Assembly: GCF_000227585.1 (NCBI RefSeq)
Contig: NZ_CAFB01000041.1
Span: forward strand, 1 to 56,265
Direction: 5' to 3'
From: Candidatus Glomeribacter gigasporarum BEG34
Lineage (GTDB): Bacteria; Pseudomonadota; Gammaproteobacteria; Burkholderiales; Burkholderiaceae
Length of the DNA: 56,265 nucleotides
Part shown: positions 1 through 8,896 of the stretch, piece by piece
Layout: every line of letters starts with the position of its first letter
Position numbering within the stretch: position 1 is the first letter of the stretch
Translations under genes and position numbers: made by a program
Notes under the pieces: generated by a model
The model's database searches: none
What the model saw: the letters and a program-made list of their open reading frames with translations, nothing else
What the model was told of the DNA's origin: nothing

Positions 1-1
1 T

Positions 2-340
2 GAAATCAGCCGGTGCATGCAGAATGCCCCTGGCTTTGGCAAAGCGGACGGAGCGCACTTTAATGCCCTGCTCTCTGGCATTCTCCAGAATGGCCAATCC
101 CTGGACAGGCAAATCGCGCCAAATCTGGATCGGGCCATTGATGCGCTCTCGCCCGTCGAGCACGCAATATTGTTGATTGGCGCCTATGAACTGATACACT
201 ACCCGGATATTCCCTACCGGGTCGTCATTAATGAGGCGGTTGAACTGGGCAAAACCTTTGGCAGCGCGGAGGGATATAAATACGTGAATGGGGTGCTGGA
301 TAAGCTGGCTGCGCGCGTGCGCGGCTGCGAAAAGCGATGA
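2..340 (+). CDS. nusB: Transcription antitermination factor NusB, 5' end cut by window edge
   Basis: C-terminal ~112 codons of NusB; the reading frame is open to the left edge, so the true start lies outside the window. NusB is an all-helical RNA-binding protein that binds boxA with S10 (NusE) in antitermination complexes on rRNA operons. The C-terminal signature is clear: [16 protein letters not shown], then [17 protein letters not shown] and [12 protein letters not shown], which match beta-proteobacterial NusB closely. In Burkholderia nusB normally follows ribH; what precedes it here is not visible. The stop codon TGA is at 338-340 and the next gene starts 4 bp later. Confidence 0.95.
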   Translation, partial: EISRCMQNAPGFGKADGAHFNALLSGILQNGQSLDRQIAPNLDRAIDALSPVEHAILLIGAYELIHYPDIPYRVVINEAVELGKTFGSAEGYKYVNGVLDKLAARVRGCEKR

Positions 341-344
341 CTGT

Positions 345-794
345 ATGCAATCTCTGACCGCCCTGCTTGAGCGCGATACCGCATTTGCCCGGCTCGCGCC
401 GGGCGTTGAACAAATGGCGCAGCTGGCAGCGGATGTGTCCCGTCTGCTTCCAGACGGCCTTGCGCCCCATATTTTTGCTGGTCCGGTTCGGGAAGGGACG
501 CTAACTCTGTTTGCAGCGCATGGCGCGCTTGCCGCGCGGCTGCGCCATCTTGAGCCTCATCTGGCGCAGAACCTGCAACGGCGCGGCTGGGCCATTCACG
601 CGCTCAGAATCCGGATTCGCCAGCGCGCGCCCGTGGTTCCACCCGCGCCTAAAACAGCGCGCATTTCGCCCGCCGGCCTCTCTTGTCTGGATCAACTGCG
701 CCGGCAACTCGCGCCTTCGCCGCTGCAGATGGCGTTGGCCCGCTTTATTGACCGTCATCTTCCACTCCTTACTCACTCATCCCCAGAATCATGA
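345..794 (+). CDS. DUF721/DciA-like protein
   Basis: 149-residue protein with the DUF721 pattern in the middle: LLPDGLAPHIF, a short strand, then a GTLTLF...AARLRHLEPHL segment followed by an IRIRIR strand. DUF721 includes DciA, the replicative-helicase (DnaB) operator of bacteria that lack DnaC, so a role in replication initiation is likely but inferred. Start ATG 345 was chosen because it lies just after nusB and gives the usual family length. In Burkholderia this gene normally sits before secA, so its place after nusB indicates a rearrangement. The 3' end overlaps the ogt start by 4 bp (ATGA at 791-794), implying translational coupling. Confidence 0.7.
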   Translation: MQSLTALLERDTAFARLAPGVEQMAQLAADVSRLLPDGLAPHIFAGPVREGTLTLFAAHGALAARLRHLEPHLAQNLQRRGWAIHALRIRIRQRAPVVPPAPKTARISPAGLSCLDQLRRQLAPSPLQMALARFIDRHLPLLTHSSPES

Positions 795-1438
795 CCGCTT
801 CCATACATTCTGCGCCGCTTGTTTTTTCCGCTGAATTCACGCCATTGGGTTGGATAGGGGCGGTTGCAACGGGACAAGGCCTATGCTGGGTTGCCTTCGG
901 CGCGGATCCACTTTCGCTGCGCGCGCACGCGCGACGCACATTTCAGCCCACGGCTTTAATAGAGGACGCTCAGGCGATTGAGTCATTGATGACGCCAATC
1001 CGTTCGTATCTGCATATGCAATCCAGAACGCTGGAAGTGCCTTTCGATACCCGTGCGAGCGCTTTTTGCGAGACAGTCTGGGGGGCGCTGCGCCGTATTC
1101 CCTATGGACAGACGCGCAGCTATACGGAGATTGCCGCAGCGATAGGCGCGCCGCGGGCCGTGCGCGCGGTCGCGAACGCCTGCGCGAAAAATCCGCTCGC
1201 GCTGATTACGCCCTGCCATCGCGTGATTCAGAAGAATGGCCGACTGGGCGGCTATCGTTGGGGCGTGGCGCGCAAAGCCGCGCTTCTAGCGCTTGAGAAC
1301 AGGGGCAACACTCACGCGCGCGCTCAGAACCTGTTTACGATCTTACTGCGCACCCGTGATACAGGGTCGGGCGGTGCTCGGAATCCTCACATATATCAAA
1401 TATGCTCCGCTTCCTGCGCTCCGTCCTTCCCTGTCTGA
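791..1438 (+). CDS. ogt: Methylated-DNA--protein-cysteine methyltransferase with repeat-derived C-terminus
   Basis: Suicide DNA repair enzyme that moves the O6-alkyl group of guanine onto its own cysteine. The active-site motif PCHRV is present, preceded by the helix-turn-helix region (IPYGQTRSYTEIAAAIG, then RAVANACAKNP) and followed by GRLGGYRWG. Family members end shortly after the RKAALLALE segment (about residue 173). Here the frame runs on into the RepA element that begins at base 1326, so roughly the last 36 of 215 residues are encoded by repeat DNA and the stop TGA (1436-1438) is inside the repeat. The added tail lies beyond the catalytic fold, so activity may be kept. The start overlaps the previous gene by ATGA. 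Confidence 0.92.
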   Translation: MTASIHSAPLVFSAEFTPLGWIGAVATGQGLCWVAFGADPLSLRAHARRTFQPTALIEDAQAIESLMTPIRSYLHMQSRTLEVPFDTRASAFCETVWGALRRIPYGQTRSYTEIAAAIGAPRAVRAVANACAKNPLALITPCHRVIQKNGRLGGYRWGVARKAALLALENRGNTHARAQNLFTILLRTRDTGSGGARNPHIYQICSASCAPSFPV

Positions 1439-1470
1439 CGGGCGCTCGTGACAGATCGTAAACAGGTTCT
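1326..1470. repeat. RepA copy 1 (palindromic element, 145 bp)
   Basis: Perfect 18-bp terminal inverted repeat: left AGAACCTGTTTACGATCT, right AGATCGTAAACAGGTTCT. Compared with the consensus end (GTTCACG) both ends carry the same C-to-T/G-to-A change, so pairing is kept. The inside holds the motif GCGTCGGGCGGTGCTCGG-like sequence and TCACATATATCAAATATGCT, shared with the copies at 3603 and 24438. It overlaps the 3' end of ogt and ends directly at the stop codon of the convergent sctU gene. Confidence 0.9.
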
Positions 1471-2556
1471 TCAGGCGCTCGCATCTTTGGCCGCTTCTTC
1501 TTCCACATCAGCCTCTTCTTCCTCTTCGTCCAGCATAATCAGATTGAGCACCTCGGCCACCGGCTCAAACAGTGGCTCAGGAATGGTCTCATCGACTTTG
1601 GCATCCCGCATCAGCTGCTGCGCGAGCGGGATATTGGCGACAATCGGTACCTGATACTGCTGTGCAATGCCGATCATGCGCAGCGCGTGATGGCCGGCGC
1701 CTTTTTCGGTCACAATGGGCAATGGGGTTTCATCCTGTTTGTAATACAGGCAAACGGCAATATGCGCCGGATTGCGGACAAGCACGCTTGAGCGCGCGAC
1801 GCGCGAGGGCATATCGCTGCGCTGGACTTCTTCGTGCATCGCGCGCATCCGCTGTTTGATGGCCGGATTGCGTTCAATATTCTTGAATTCCTGTTTAATC
1901 TCTTCCTTGGACATCATCAATTGCTTCATCAATTGACGATGTTCAAACAGATAATCGATTGCGCCAAGCACCGTATAAAAAGCAATTAAACTGCCGAGCA
2001 GCCAGCCGCAGAGTTTGGCTAATACGGGAATGGCGCACTGCACGCCGCAATTGGGAAGAAAGACCAGCGATCTGCCGTAACGGCTCAGAATATAAAAAAA
2101 CACCAGCGAGAGCAGCACCACCTTGAACAGAATCAGGAGCAGCGAATACAGCTTTTTCATTGAAAAAAGATTCTTCGCATTGCTGGCCGGGCTCAACGCG
2201 CTGAGCTGCGGCATGAGTTTTTTGGGGATGAATACCACGCCCGTTTGCACAAAGCTGGCGAGCATGGACACCAGCACCAATGCGATGGCCAGAGAACCGA
2301 TAAAGCGGATCAATAATTGAATGCACAGAAGCGCGGTCTGTGTCAGGATTTGATCAAAGGGTAGAGAAATGGAGGCGGTGGCGTGTTTGAAGATGTTTTG
2401 TACGTCTGCCATCAACTTGGGGCCTTCAAGCCGGAACCACAATGCCGATACGATCAATTGGGCGCCATCAACAATCTCGCTGCTGCGCGCAATTTGCCCT
2501 TCTTTACGCGCATCCTGGCGTTTCTTGGGGGTGGGCTGCTCGGTTTTTGCTTCCAT
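1471..2556 (-). CDS. sctU: Type III secretion export-apparatus switch protein SctU (YscU/FlhB family)
   Basis: 361 residues. The N-terminus (EQPTPKKRQDARKEGQIA) and the four hydrophobic segments (about residues 30-50, 75-105, 135-160, 175-205) are typical of YscU/FlhB proteins, which control substrate switching at the inner-membrane export gate. The cytoplasmic autocleavage motif, normally NPTH, reads NPAH at residues 262-265. The chain ends in an acidic tail (EEEEEADVEEE). It resembles injectisome YscU/SsaU more than flagellar FlhB, for example SMKKLYSLLLILFKVVLLSL and MSKEEIKQEFKNIE. No other type III gene is nearby: the gene stands alone between ogt (convergent) and lptM (divergent). Confidence 0.9.
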   Translation of the reverse strand: MEAKTEQPTPKKRQDARKEGQIARSSEIVDGAQLIVSALWFRLEGPKLMADVQNIFKHATASISLPFDQILTQTALLCIQLLIRFIGSLAIALVLVSMLASFVQTGVVFIPKKLMPQLSALSPASNAKNLFSMKKLYSLLLILFKVVLLSLVFFYILSRYGRSLVFLPNCGVQCAIPVLAKLCGWLLGSLIAFYTVLGAIDYLFEHRQLMKQLMMSKEEIKQEFKNIERNPAIKQRMRAMHEEVQRSDMPSRVARSSVLVRNPAHIAVCLYYKQDETPLPIVTEKGAGHHALRMIGIAQQYQVPIVANIPLAQQLMRDAKVDETIPEPLFEPVAEVLNLIMLDEEEEEADVEEEAAKDASA

Positions 2557-2604
2557 GCTTTACTGCTTTATTATTTGAGCTGACACACTTGCACGTCTCT
2601 CCCT

Positions 2605-2760
2605 ATGTTTACCTCCGCCGTTTTTCAGATGCGCCGCCTGTTGCTTGCGACTTCGCTTCTGCTCACCGCGTGCGGGCAGCGCGGGCCTTTGTTTTTGCCG
2701 CAGGCGCTGCCTACCCCGCAGGGAAGCGCGCCTGCAAATACGCAGCAAACTCATCCTTGA
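2605..2760 (+). CDS. lptM: Small LptM (YifL)-like lipoprotein
   Basis: 51-codon reading frame. A short hydrophobic signal (RRLLLATSLLL) leads to a lipobox with cysteine (LLTAC), followed directly by GQRGPLFLP, the hallmark of LptM/YifL. LptM helps the LptD-LptE outer-membrane LPS translocon mature. An alternative ATG at 2629 would give a more usual signal-peptide length. In Burkholderia this gene precedes lysA; here lysA is absent and the last 50 bp overlap, on the opposite strand, the 3' end of galU. The gene is too short for many gene finders, but the conserved motif makes it convincing. Confidence 0.8.
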   Translation: MFTSAVFQMRRLLLATSLLLTACGQRGPLFLPQALPTPQGSAPANTQQTHP

Positions 2761-3586
2761 CTTCCGGATGACGCAACGCGAATTCGACCGTTGCCTTTAA
2801 ATAGCCGAGTTTGCTGCCGCAGTCGAAACGCATGCCTTGATAGCGATAGGCGAGCGCCTGTTCGTCGTTCATCAGAGATCGGATCGCATCGGTCAATTGC
2901 AACTCGCCGCCCGCGCCTGGGCGCAGGGTACGCAGGTGATCAAAAATGCGCGGCTTCAGAATATAGCGCCCGACCACGCCTAAATTCGACGGCGCTTCTT
3001 CCGGCGCGGGTTTTTCAATAATGCCGGACAGATTGATAATATTGTGTTCCCACTCCCGGCCTTCAATGATGCCGTATGAACGTGAATGTTCAGGCGGAAT
3101 TTCCTCAACGCCAATCAGCGAGCTGTGGTAGCGGTCAAAGTGCTCAACCATCTGCTTGAGCACTGGCGGTTCTCCATCCAGCAGATCGTCGGCAAGCACA
3201 ACCGCAAACGGATGATCGCCGATTAATTTCTCCGTGCACAGAACCGCATGACCGAGTCCAAGCGCTTCCGGCTGGCGGATATAGAAGCAATCAATTTCAG
3301 GCGGTTTGATATTGCGCACCAGTTTCAGGAGGTGCTCTTTACCGCGCGCTTCGAGTTCGGCCTCCACCTCATACGATTTATCAAAGTGATCTTCAATCGC
3401 GCGCTTGCTGCGACCGGTCACAAAAATCATTTCCGTAATGCCGGCTGCAATCGCTTCTTCAACCGCATATTGAATCAGCGGCTTATCGACAATCGGCAGC
3501 ATTTCTTTGGGACTGGCCTTGGTCACCGGCAAAAAGCGCGTGCCAAGCCCGGCGACAGGAAAAATGGCTTTGGTTAGTTTGAACAT
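2711..3586 (-). CDS. galU: UTP--glucose-1-phosphate uridylyltransferase
   Basis: Makes UDP-glucose from UTP and glucose-1-phosphate, for LPS and other cell-surface sugars. 291 residues, the usual length. The nucleotide-binding loop near the N-terminus (PVAGLGTRFLPVTKASPKEM) and later EIDCFYIRQPEALGLGHAV, LADDLL and IIEKPAPEEAPSNLGVVGRY are all intact. The start ATG at 3586 lies 16 bp from the RepA element at 3603, which separates galU from valS. The 3' end overlaps lptM by 50 bp in convergent orientation. Confidence 0.97.
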   Translation of the reverse strand: MFKLTKAIFPVAGLGTRFLPVTKASPKEMLPIVDKPLIQYAVEEAIAAGITEMIFVTGRSKRAIEDHFDKSYEVEAELEARGKEHLLKLVRNIKPPEIDCFYIRQPEALGLGHAVLCTEKLIGDHPFAVVLADDLLDGEPPVLKQMVEHFDRYHSSLIGVEEIPPEHSRSYGIIEGREWEHNIINLSGIIEKPAPEEAPSNLGVVGRYILKPRIFDHLRTLRPGAGGELQLTDAIRSLMNDEQALAYRYQGMRFDCGSKLGYLKATVEFALRHPEVKDEFAAYLQARFPAG

Positions 3587-3602
3587 ATCGATCCGTTTCC
3601 TA

Positions 3603-3892
3603 AGAACCTGTTCACGATCTTACTGCGCGCCCGTGAGCCGGCGTCGGGCGGTGCTCGGAATCCTCACATATGATGTATATGCTCCGGTTCCTGCGCTGCG
3701 CCGCGCAGGGCGGAGCAGGTCTGCCTCGCTTTGCGATGGAGGCGACCCCGGAGCGGCGCACTGCCCGCCGGGTTGCCGCGCGGCCTGTGGCCCGCCTTCA
3801 CGGCCCGATCCCGCTTCGCGGGTCCCTCGGGCAGCGTTCCGGCGGGCCCTCCTTGGCTGACCGGCGCTCGTCACAGATCGTGAACAGGTTCT
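3603..3892. repeat. RepA copy 2 (long form, 290 bp)
   Basis: Ends are the perfect 18-bp pair AGAACCTGTTCACGATCT / AGATCGTGAACAGGTTCT. It is twice as long as copy 1. The extra inner part (about 3700-3850) contains GC-rich inverted segments and, read in reverse, the GCTCCGCC/TCCATCGC module also found inside RepB and RepC. It fills the 304-bp gap between valS and galU, where no gene is visible. The last bases form part of the valS stop codon (TAG on the minus strand, 3891-3893). Confidence 0.9.
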
Positions 3893-6890
3893 AAATCCGC
3901 GCGCGTTGCGCAATCAGCGCATCCCGAACCGCCTCATATTCCGAGGCGCGCTTGCGTTCCTGCCCAACAATCACTTCAGGCGCTTTGGACACAAAGGCTT
4001 CATTGCTGAGTTTGACGCGGCATTTGGAAAGCTCCGCCTCGATGCGCCGGATTTCCTTGTCCAGCCGCGCGCGCTCGGCAACCGGATCAGTGTCTGCTTT
4101 CAGCGCCATCTTCAGCGCGCCGGCGAATGCAACAGGCGCGCCGGACGCGGCTTGATTCAGCGCGCTTTCATCCGCGCAGTGCCTCACATCCGAAAGACGC
4201 GCGAGCGCGCGCATATAGGGCGCGAATGCAGTCAGCAGAGCCTCGTCGCCGCTCGCAAAAAGCGGTGCGCGAGCGCCCGGCGGCAATTGTATCTCGCCTC
4301 TGAGCGTCCGGCATGCCTCAATGGCGGTTTTAAGCTGCGCGACCCATCGCTCGGCGTCCGGATCGATTTTTTCCGGCTGCGCGCGCGGATAGGGCTGCAC
4401 CATAATCGAATCTAGAGCTTTTTTCAGTGGCTTGCCCTGTGTCGCTTCTGCGTTTTCGGTATTCGGGATCGCTGCGGGGTCGCATCCATCGCGCTGCACG
4501 CGACGGAACCTGCTCCGCCCGCAGCGATCCCCATACTGTCTTCGCGCTTGCTCCTTGTGCAAGCTCGTCGCAAAAAGCTCTGGACGCTCTCTACAGCGCC
4601 CCACTAGCGGCGCAACGCTTTGCCATAAGGCTTCCGTGATAAAGGGCATCAGCGGATGCGCCAAGCGCAGCGATGTTTCAAGCGCATGCAGCAAAGTATG
4701 GCGGGTGACGCGCTGCTGCGTCTGTGTTCCCGTTTGTAGTTGCACTTTGGCAAATTCAATATACCAATCGCAGTATTCATCCCAGATAAACTGATAAATC
4801 GACTGTGCAATCAGATCAAAGCGGAAATCGGCAAAGTGTTTTTCAACCGCCGCACTGACTCGTTGCAGCGTGGAGAGTATCCAGCGGTCTGCGCGGGATT
4901 GAGCGTTTTGAATGTCGCGCTCATCTTCAGAATTGCGCTCGTCGTCCGAACAATGTATGAATACAAAGCGCGCCGCATTCCAAAGTTTGTTGCAGAAATT
5001 GCGATATCCCTCGCAGCGCGCCAGATCGAAATTGATATTGCGCCCGGGCGTCGCGAGCGATGCACAAGTGAAGCGCACTGCATCGGCGCCGAACGCCGGG
5101 ATGCCATTGGGGAATGTAGTGCGCGTTTCTTTGGCAATCGCCTCGCTCTGCTTCGGGTTGAATAAACCCTGGGTGCGTTTCTCAACCAGAGCATCGCGCG
5201 CAATCCCGTCGATCAAATCAATCGGATCAAGTGTATTGCCCTTCGACTTGGACATTTTCTGGCCATGCGCATCGCGCACCAGTCCATGCACATAGACAGT
5301 TCCGAAGGGGATGCGGCCCGTAAGGTGCAGGCTCATCATCGCCATCCGAGCCACCCAGAAAAAGAGAATATCGAAACCGGTGATGAGTACCGATGAAGGC
5401 AGAAAGCGCGCCAACTCAGGGGATTCGGAAGGCCAGCCCAGCGATGAAAACGGCGCCAGCGCCGATGAAAACCAGGTATCAAGCACATCTTCATCGCGCC
5501 TTAATGCGCCGGCGTATCCGTTCGCGCGCGCCTGTGCATCCGCTTCACCTTCGCTGCGCGCTACATAAATACGTCCCGCGTCGTCATACCAGGCGGGAAT
5601 TTGATGGCCCCACCATAATTGTCTGGAAATGCACCAATCCTGAAGATTGTCCAGCCATTGGCAGTAAATGCGGGCCCAGTTGTCGGGAACGAACCGAATC
5701 TCGCCGCGGCGCGCCGCGTCCAACGCGACCTCCGCCATTGTTTGGCCCGGATAATGCGCGCCCGCTGGCGCGGGCGTATTGACCGCGACGAACCACTGTT
5801 GAGTCAGCATCGGCTCAATCACCGCGCCGGAACGCTCGCCGCGCGGGACGCTCAGCGTATGCGGTTGCGAGGATTCCAGCAGCCCCTGTGCGCTCAGATC
5901 GGCAAGCACCGCGCGGCGCGCGCTCGCGCAATCCAGTCCGCGATAGCGCGCGGGAGCGTTGTCGTTCAGGGTGGCGTCGGGCCTTAGAATTTCAATGCAC
6001 GGCAGCGCGTGCCGCTGGCCGATCTGGTAATCGTTGAAATCGTGCGCGGGCGTGACTTTAACCGCGCCCGTCCCGAATGTGCGATCTACACAGGCGTCGG
6101 CAATGACCGGAATTTCGCGTCCGCATAACGGCAATTGCACTTTTTTTCCGATCCACCTCTGGTAACGTTCATCTTCAGGATGCACCATGACCGCGACATC
6201 GCCGAGCAACGTTTCCGGTCGTGTTGTTGCCGCCACCAAAGCTGCGCCGCCGCCATCGACGAGCGGATAACGGATATTCCAAAGCATGCCCGCTTCTTCC
6301 TGATTAACCACTTCAAGATCGGATACCGCTGTACCGAGTTTCGGGTCCCAGTTCACTAAGCGCTTGCCGCGATAAATCAAGCCCTGTTCGTACAAGCGCA
6401 CAAAAGCCTCGGTTACCGCTTGCGAGCGCGGCGCATCCATTGTGAAGTATTCGCGGTTCCAGTCAATCGACAGGCCCAGACGCCGCATCTGTTGCGTAAT
6501 CGTCGAACCCGATGCCTTTTTCCACGCCCAGACGCGCTTGATAAACCCCTCGCGACCGAGCGCGCGGCGCGTGAGTTGCTGCACCTCCAGTTGGCGCTCG
6601 ACGATCAGCTGCGTGGCAATGCCGGCATGGTCAGTGCCCGGTATCCAGAGCGTGTTTGCACCACGCATCCGGTGATAGCGCGCCAAACTGTCCATCAGCG
6701 TTTGCTCAAATGCATGCCCGATATGCAATGTCCCCGTGACATTCGGCGGCGGCAGTTGCATCGAAAAATCAGGCGCGCCGCGGGCGAAGGTTGGCCGCGC
6801 ATCACCCCGCTTTTCCCTCTCGCCGCGCCATGCGTTTTCAATGGCATGCGGATCAAAGCTTTTATCGAGCGGCGCATTGGAATGAGTCAT
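3891..6890 (-). CDS. valS: Valine--tRNA ligase carrying an in-frame repeat insertion
   Basis: Class I aminoacyl-tRNA synthetase that charges tRNA-Val. It shows the HIGH motif (residues 56-59), KMSKS (about 545-549), the editing domain between them, and a C-terminal coiled coil. Family members are about 945-960 residues; this one is 999. The excess is explained by RepB element 4415-4580: with its TA target copy it adds exactly 168 bp, so residues 771-826 (from ELFATSL to KKAL) are repeat-encoded, followed by the normal [17 protein letters not shown]. The insertion lies in the anticodon-binding domain, between APLVGR and DSIM. The frame is intact, so an active enzyme with a 56-residue loop is likely, since valS is essential. 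Confidence 0.95.
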   Translation of the reverse strand: MTHSNAPLDKSFDPHAIENAWRGEREKRGDARPTFARGAPDFSMQLPPPNVTGTLHIGHAFEQTLMDSLARYHRMRGANTLWIPGTDHAGIATQLIVERQLEVQQLTRRALGREGFIKRVWAWKKASGSTITQQMRRLGLSIDWNREYFTMDAPRSQAVTEAFVRLYEQGLIYRGKRLVNWDPKLGTAVSDLEVVNQEEAGMLWNIRYPLVDGGGAALVAATTRPETLLGDVAVMVHPEDERYQRWIGKKVQLPLCGREIPVIADACVDRTFGTGAVKVTPAHDFNDYQIGQRHALPCIEILRPDATLNDNAPARYRGLDCASARRAVLADLSAQGLLESSQPHTLSVPRGERSGAVIEPMLTQQWFVAVNTPAPAGAHYPGQTMAEVALDAARRGEIRFVPDNWARIYCQWLDNLQDWCISRQLWWGHQIPAWYDDAGRIYVARSEGEADAQARANGYAGALRRDEDVLDTWFSSALAPFSSLGWPSESPELARFLPSSVLITGFDILFFWVARMAMMSLHLTGRIPFGTVYVHGLVRDAHGQKMSKSKGNTLDPIDLIDGIARDALVEKRTQGLFNPKQSEAIAKETRTTFPNGIPAFGADAVRFTCASLATPGRNINFDLARCEGYRNFCNKLWNAARFVFIHCSDDERNSEDERDIQNAQSRADRWILSTLQRVSAAVEKHFADFRFDLIAQSIYQFIWDEYCDWYIEFAKVQLQTGTQTQQRVTRHTLLHALETSLRLAHPLMPFITEALWQSVAPLVGRCRERPELFATSLHKEQARRQYGDRCGRSRFRRVQRDGCDPAAIPNTENAEATQGKPLKKALDSIMVQPYPRAQPEKIDPDAERWVAQLKTAIEACRTLRGEIQLPPGARAPLFASGDEALLTAFAPYMRALARLSDVRHCADESALNQAASGAPVAFAGALKMALKADTDPVAERARLDKEIRRIEAELSKCRVKLSNEAFVSKAPEVIVGQERKRASEYEAVRDALIAQRARI
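4415..4580. repeat. RepB copy 1 (166 bp) inside valS, in frame
   Basis: Ends are GAGCTTTTTT on the left and AAAAAGCTC on the right. Both differ from the consensus GAGCATTTT in the same position, so pairing is kept. The left flank is TA; the right is TG, one change from TA. The inside contains a 13-bp perfect inverted repeat (GGATCGCTGCGGG / CCCGCAGCGATCC) and the CATACTGTCTTCGCGC module. Element plus a 2-bp target copy is 168 bp, i.e. 56 codons, with no stop in the valS frame. Confidence 0.88.
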
Positions 6891-6958
6891 TAGAACCTTT
6901 ATATTTTTTGAGCAGAGATGGCAAAGCGTTGAAATGCCCTGAATTATAGAGTCTGGCT

Positions 6959-7867
6959 TTAATCCTTCTCCTTTTCAGGCGCTTCAGCCGGAGTTTCTGT
7001 ACGCGCCGGATGCGCAGGTTCTGTACGCTGATACGGGGCGGACGGTTGCGCGGCCATCAGTTGTGCATACCTATTGGCAGACGCGAGCATGGGCACGGTT
7101 TTTTTAGCTTTGAGCGGAACGGGCGCGCGCATGCCGTGGATGGGTCTGGGCGTAAAAGGCTGCACTTCATTGCAAAGCACAGAGAGCTTGCTGAACTGCC
7201 AGCCATTGTAGAGTGCGACGGCGGCGGCGCGATTGGTCGCGCCAAGCAATCTGAATACGCTCGCGAGATGGATTTTGACCGTGCCTTCGCTGATATTAAG
7301 CGCCCGCGCAATCATTTTGTTGGTATTGCCCATATGGACTAAACGCATAATCTGATGCTGGCGCGGTGAGAGCTGCGCCTGGGCCGCATCGGGATGACGC
7401 TCCAGTTCATCTGCAAAACGGGCGCGCCGTTCCGGCACCCGCGCCGTTTTTAAAAAGGCTGGATTCAGGATACAGGCGGGTACATAATGGCCGCCCATCA
7501 ATACGAGCTCCAGCGCTCGCAGAATCACGCGCGGATCAAGACTGCGCGGGATGACGCCAAGAACGCCGGCGCAGAGCAGAGCATCGACGGTCGGTCGGGT
7601 GGCGTCGTCCGTCAGCACCGCAACCGACAGCGCAGGATATTCGCGCAACAGCGGCGACAGATCCGCGGTTTTCATCCAGTGATGTTGCCAGTCAATGACC
7701 AGCAGATCCGGCAGATCGCGCTTTAATGTGAAGTGTATTTGGCGCCAGTCTTTTGCTTCGGAGAATTTCGCACGGCGATCAATTTGACGCAACAGCGCTT
7801 TCAGTCCCTCACGCCGCTCGGATTGATCGTTCAATACAAAACACTTCACCTGAGAGCCCCCCATCAT
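6959..7867 (-). CDS. LuxR/NarL-type response regulator with atypical receiver
   Basis: About 302 residues from ATG 7867. An N-terminal receiver-like domain (VKCFVLNDQ, phospho-acceptor-like Asp in LLVIDWQ) is followed by a LuxR helix-turn-helix ([20 protein letters not shown], then [20 protein letters not shown]) and a proline-rich, low-complexity tail. The conserved switch lysine (usually IPKS) is an arginine here (VIPRS), and the acidic pocket is reduced, so phosphorylation-independent control is possible. An upstream in-frame extension to 8050 has only a TTG start and no family similarity, so it was left out. A GTG at about 7849 is another possible start. The target genes are unknown. Confidence 0.8.
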   Translation of the reverse strand: MMGGSQVKCFVLNDQSERREGLKALLRQIDRRAKFSEAKDWRQIHFTLKRDLPDLLVIDWQHHWMKTADLSPLLREYPALSVAVLTDDATRPTVDALLCAGVLGVIPRSLDPRVILRALELVLMGGHYVPACILNPAFLKTARVPERRARFADELERHPDAAQAQLSPRQHQIMRLVHMGNTNKMIARALNISEGTVKIHLASVFRLLGATNRAAAVALYNGWQFSKLSVLCNEVQPFTPRPIHGMRAPVPLKAKKTVPMLASANRYAQLMAAQPSAPYQRTEPAHPARTETPAEAPEKEKD

Positions 7868-8233
7868 GCTGTATGCCGATAAAAAACGAGCCGCGCACAC
7901 TTGAGCGCATCGGCCATGATTTATCTTGGCAAATTCATTGATCTTTTTCGCCTTCGCCAGAAGCAGTAAGAGAAACAATGGATGAATTAGGGCGCAACGT
8001 AGAAATAGAGGGGGTAAGTGCGTGAAAATGTAAACGCCGTCGAAAGACAAAGGCTTACGTCAATCGATGGGAATCAAAATGGCGCGCGGGACACAAAATT
8101 CCTGGTAGGCGCCGTCGCTCAGAATGCTTGCGATCAATAAAATATCTAGCTTATAATTTGCGGTTTTTGCATATTCCTGTACAGATAGATGGATGCTCGG
8201 CCAATCGTAGTCGAGATTGCAATGGAGAAGAAC
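7868..8233. other. Intergenic region between the LuxR-type gene and rplC
   Basis: Divergent spacer of 366 bp. The only supported content is the promoter described separately (8128-8157) and the rplC ribosome-binding site GGAGAAG just before 8234. I find no trace of rpsJ, which precedes rplC in nearly all bacteria. Reading frames in this stretch lack family similarity. Confidence 0.6.
8128..8157 (+). promoter_or_regulatory. Sigma-70 type promoter of the ribosomal cluster
   Basis: TTGCGA (8128-8133) and a perfect TATAAT (8152-8157), 18 bp apart, about 75 bp upstream of the rplC start. This now appears to head the S10-type operon, which begins with rplC instead of rpsJ. Confidence 0.65.
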
Positions 8234-8896
8234 ATGAGCCTTGGGCTGATAGCTCACAAAGTGGGCATGATGCGGCTTTTTACGGCGGAAGGGGAAGCCG
8301 TTCCCGTCACTGTGCTGAGCGTATCGAATAACCGCGTGACACAGATCAAGACGATCGCTTCCGACGGTTATAGCGCTGTACAGGTTGCGTTTGGAAAACG
8401 CCGCCCGTCACGTGTGACAAAGGCGCTGAAAGGTCATGTTGCGAAAGCGGGGGTCAACGCAGGCCAAGTCCTGCGGGAATTCCGCGTTGACCCTGAGCAA
8501 GTGGCCGGGTTGTCAAATGGCGCTGTGTTAGGCGCTGAGCTTTTCGAGCGTGGGCAAAAAATCGATGTACAAGGCGTGTCCATTGGAAAGGGATACGCGG
8601 GTACGATCAAGCGCCATCACTTTAACTCAGGGCGCACTTCACATGGTAACTCGCGCTCGCATCGCGTGCCCGGCTCGATTGGGCAATGTCAGGATCCAGG
8701 GCGTGTGTTCCGCGGAAAACGCATGACGGGCCATATGGGCGATAGAACAGTGACGGTTCAAAACCTTGTGATTGCAGGGATTGACGTCAAGCGTCAGTTG
8801 ATTTCGGTCAAGGGCGCAGTGCCCGGCGCCAAGCAGGCTTTGGTGCGCATTACGCCAGCGGTCAAAGCGCGGCGGGCCAAGAAGGGAGTGCAATGA
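8234..8896 (+). CDS. rplC: 50S ribosomal protein L3
   Basis: 220 residues. L3 is an early-assembly 23S rRNA binder near the peptidyl-transferase centre. [12 protein letters not shown] is the normal N-terminus and fixes the start at ATG 8234, preceded by GGAGAAG; an upstream ATG at 8189 is rejected. The long rRNA-reaching loop ([20 protein letters not shown]) contains the glutamine usually methylated by PrmB. First gene of the cluster here; its stop overlaps the rplD start (ATGATG). Confidence 0.97.
   Translation: MSLGLIAHKVGMMRLFTAEGEAVPVTVLSVSNNRVTQIKTIASDGYSAVQVAFGKRRPSRVTKALKGHVAKAGVNAGQVLREFRVDPEQVAGLSNGAVLGAELFERGQKIDVQGVSIGKGYAGTIKRHHFNSGRTSHGNSRSHRVPGSIGQCQDPGRVFRGKRMTGHMGDRTVTVQNLVIAGIDVKRQLISVKGAVPGAKQALVRITPAVKARRAKKGVQ

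Noticed and set aside
4414-4581. valS insertion as an intein or a second gene
   Set aside because: Too short for an intein, no splicing motifs, and it matches the repeat at 13400 in length and modules.
7868-8050. 61-residue N-terminal extension of the LuxR-type gene
   Set aside because: Starts with TTG, no family similarity; the receiver domain begins near 7864.
8189-8233. Upstream ATG extension of rplC
   Set aside because: The conserved [12 protein letters not shown] start and the GGAGAAG site at 8225-8231 fix the start at 8234.
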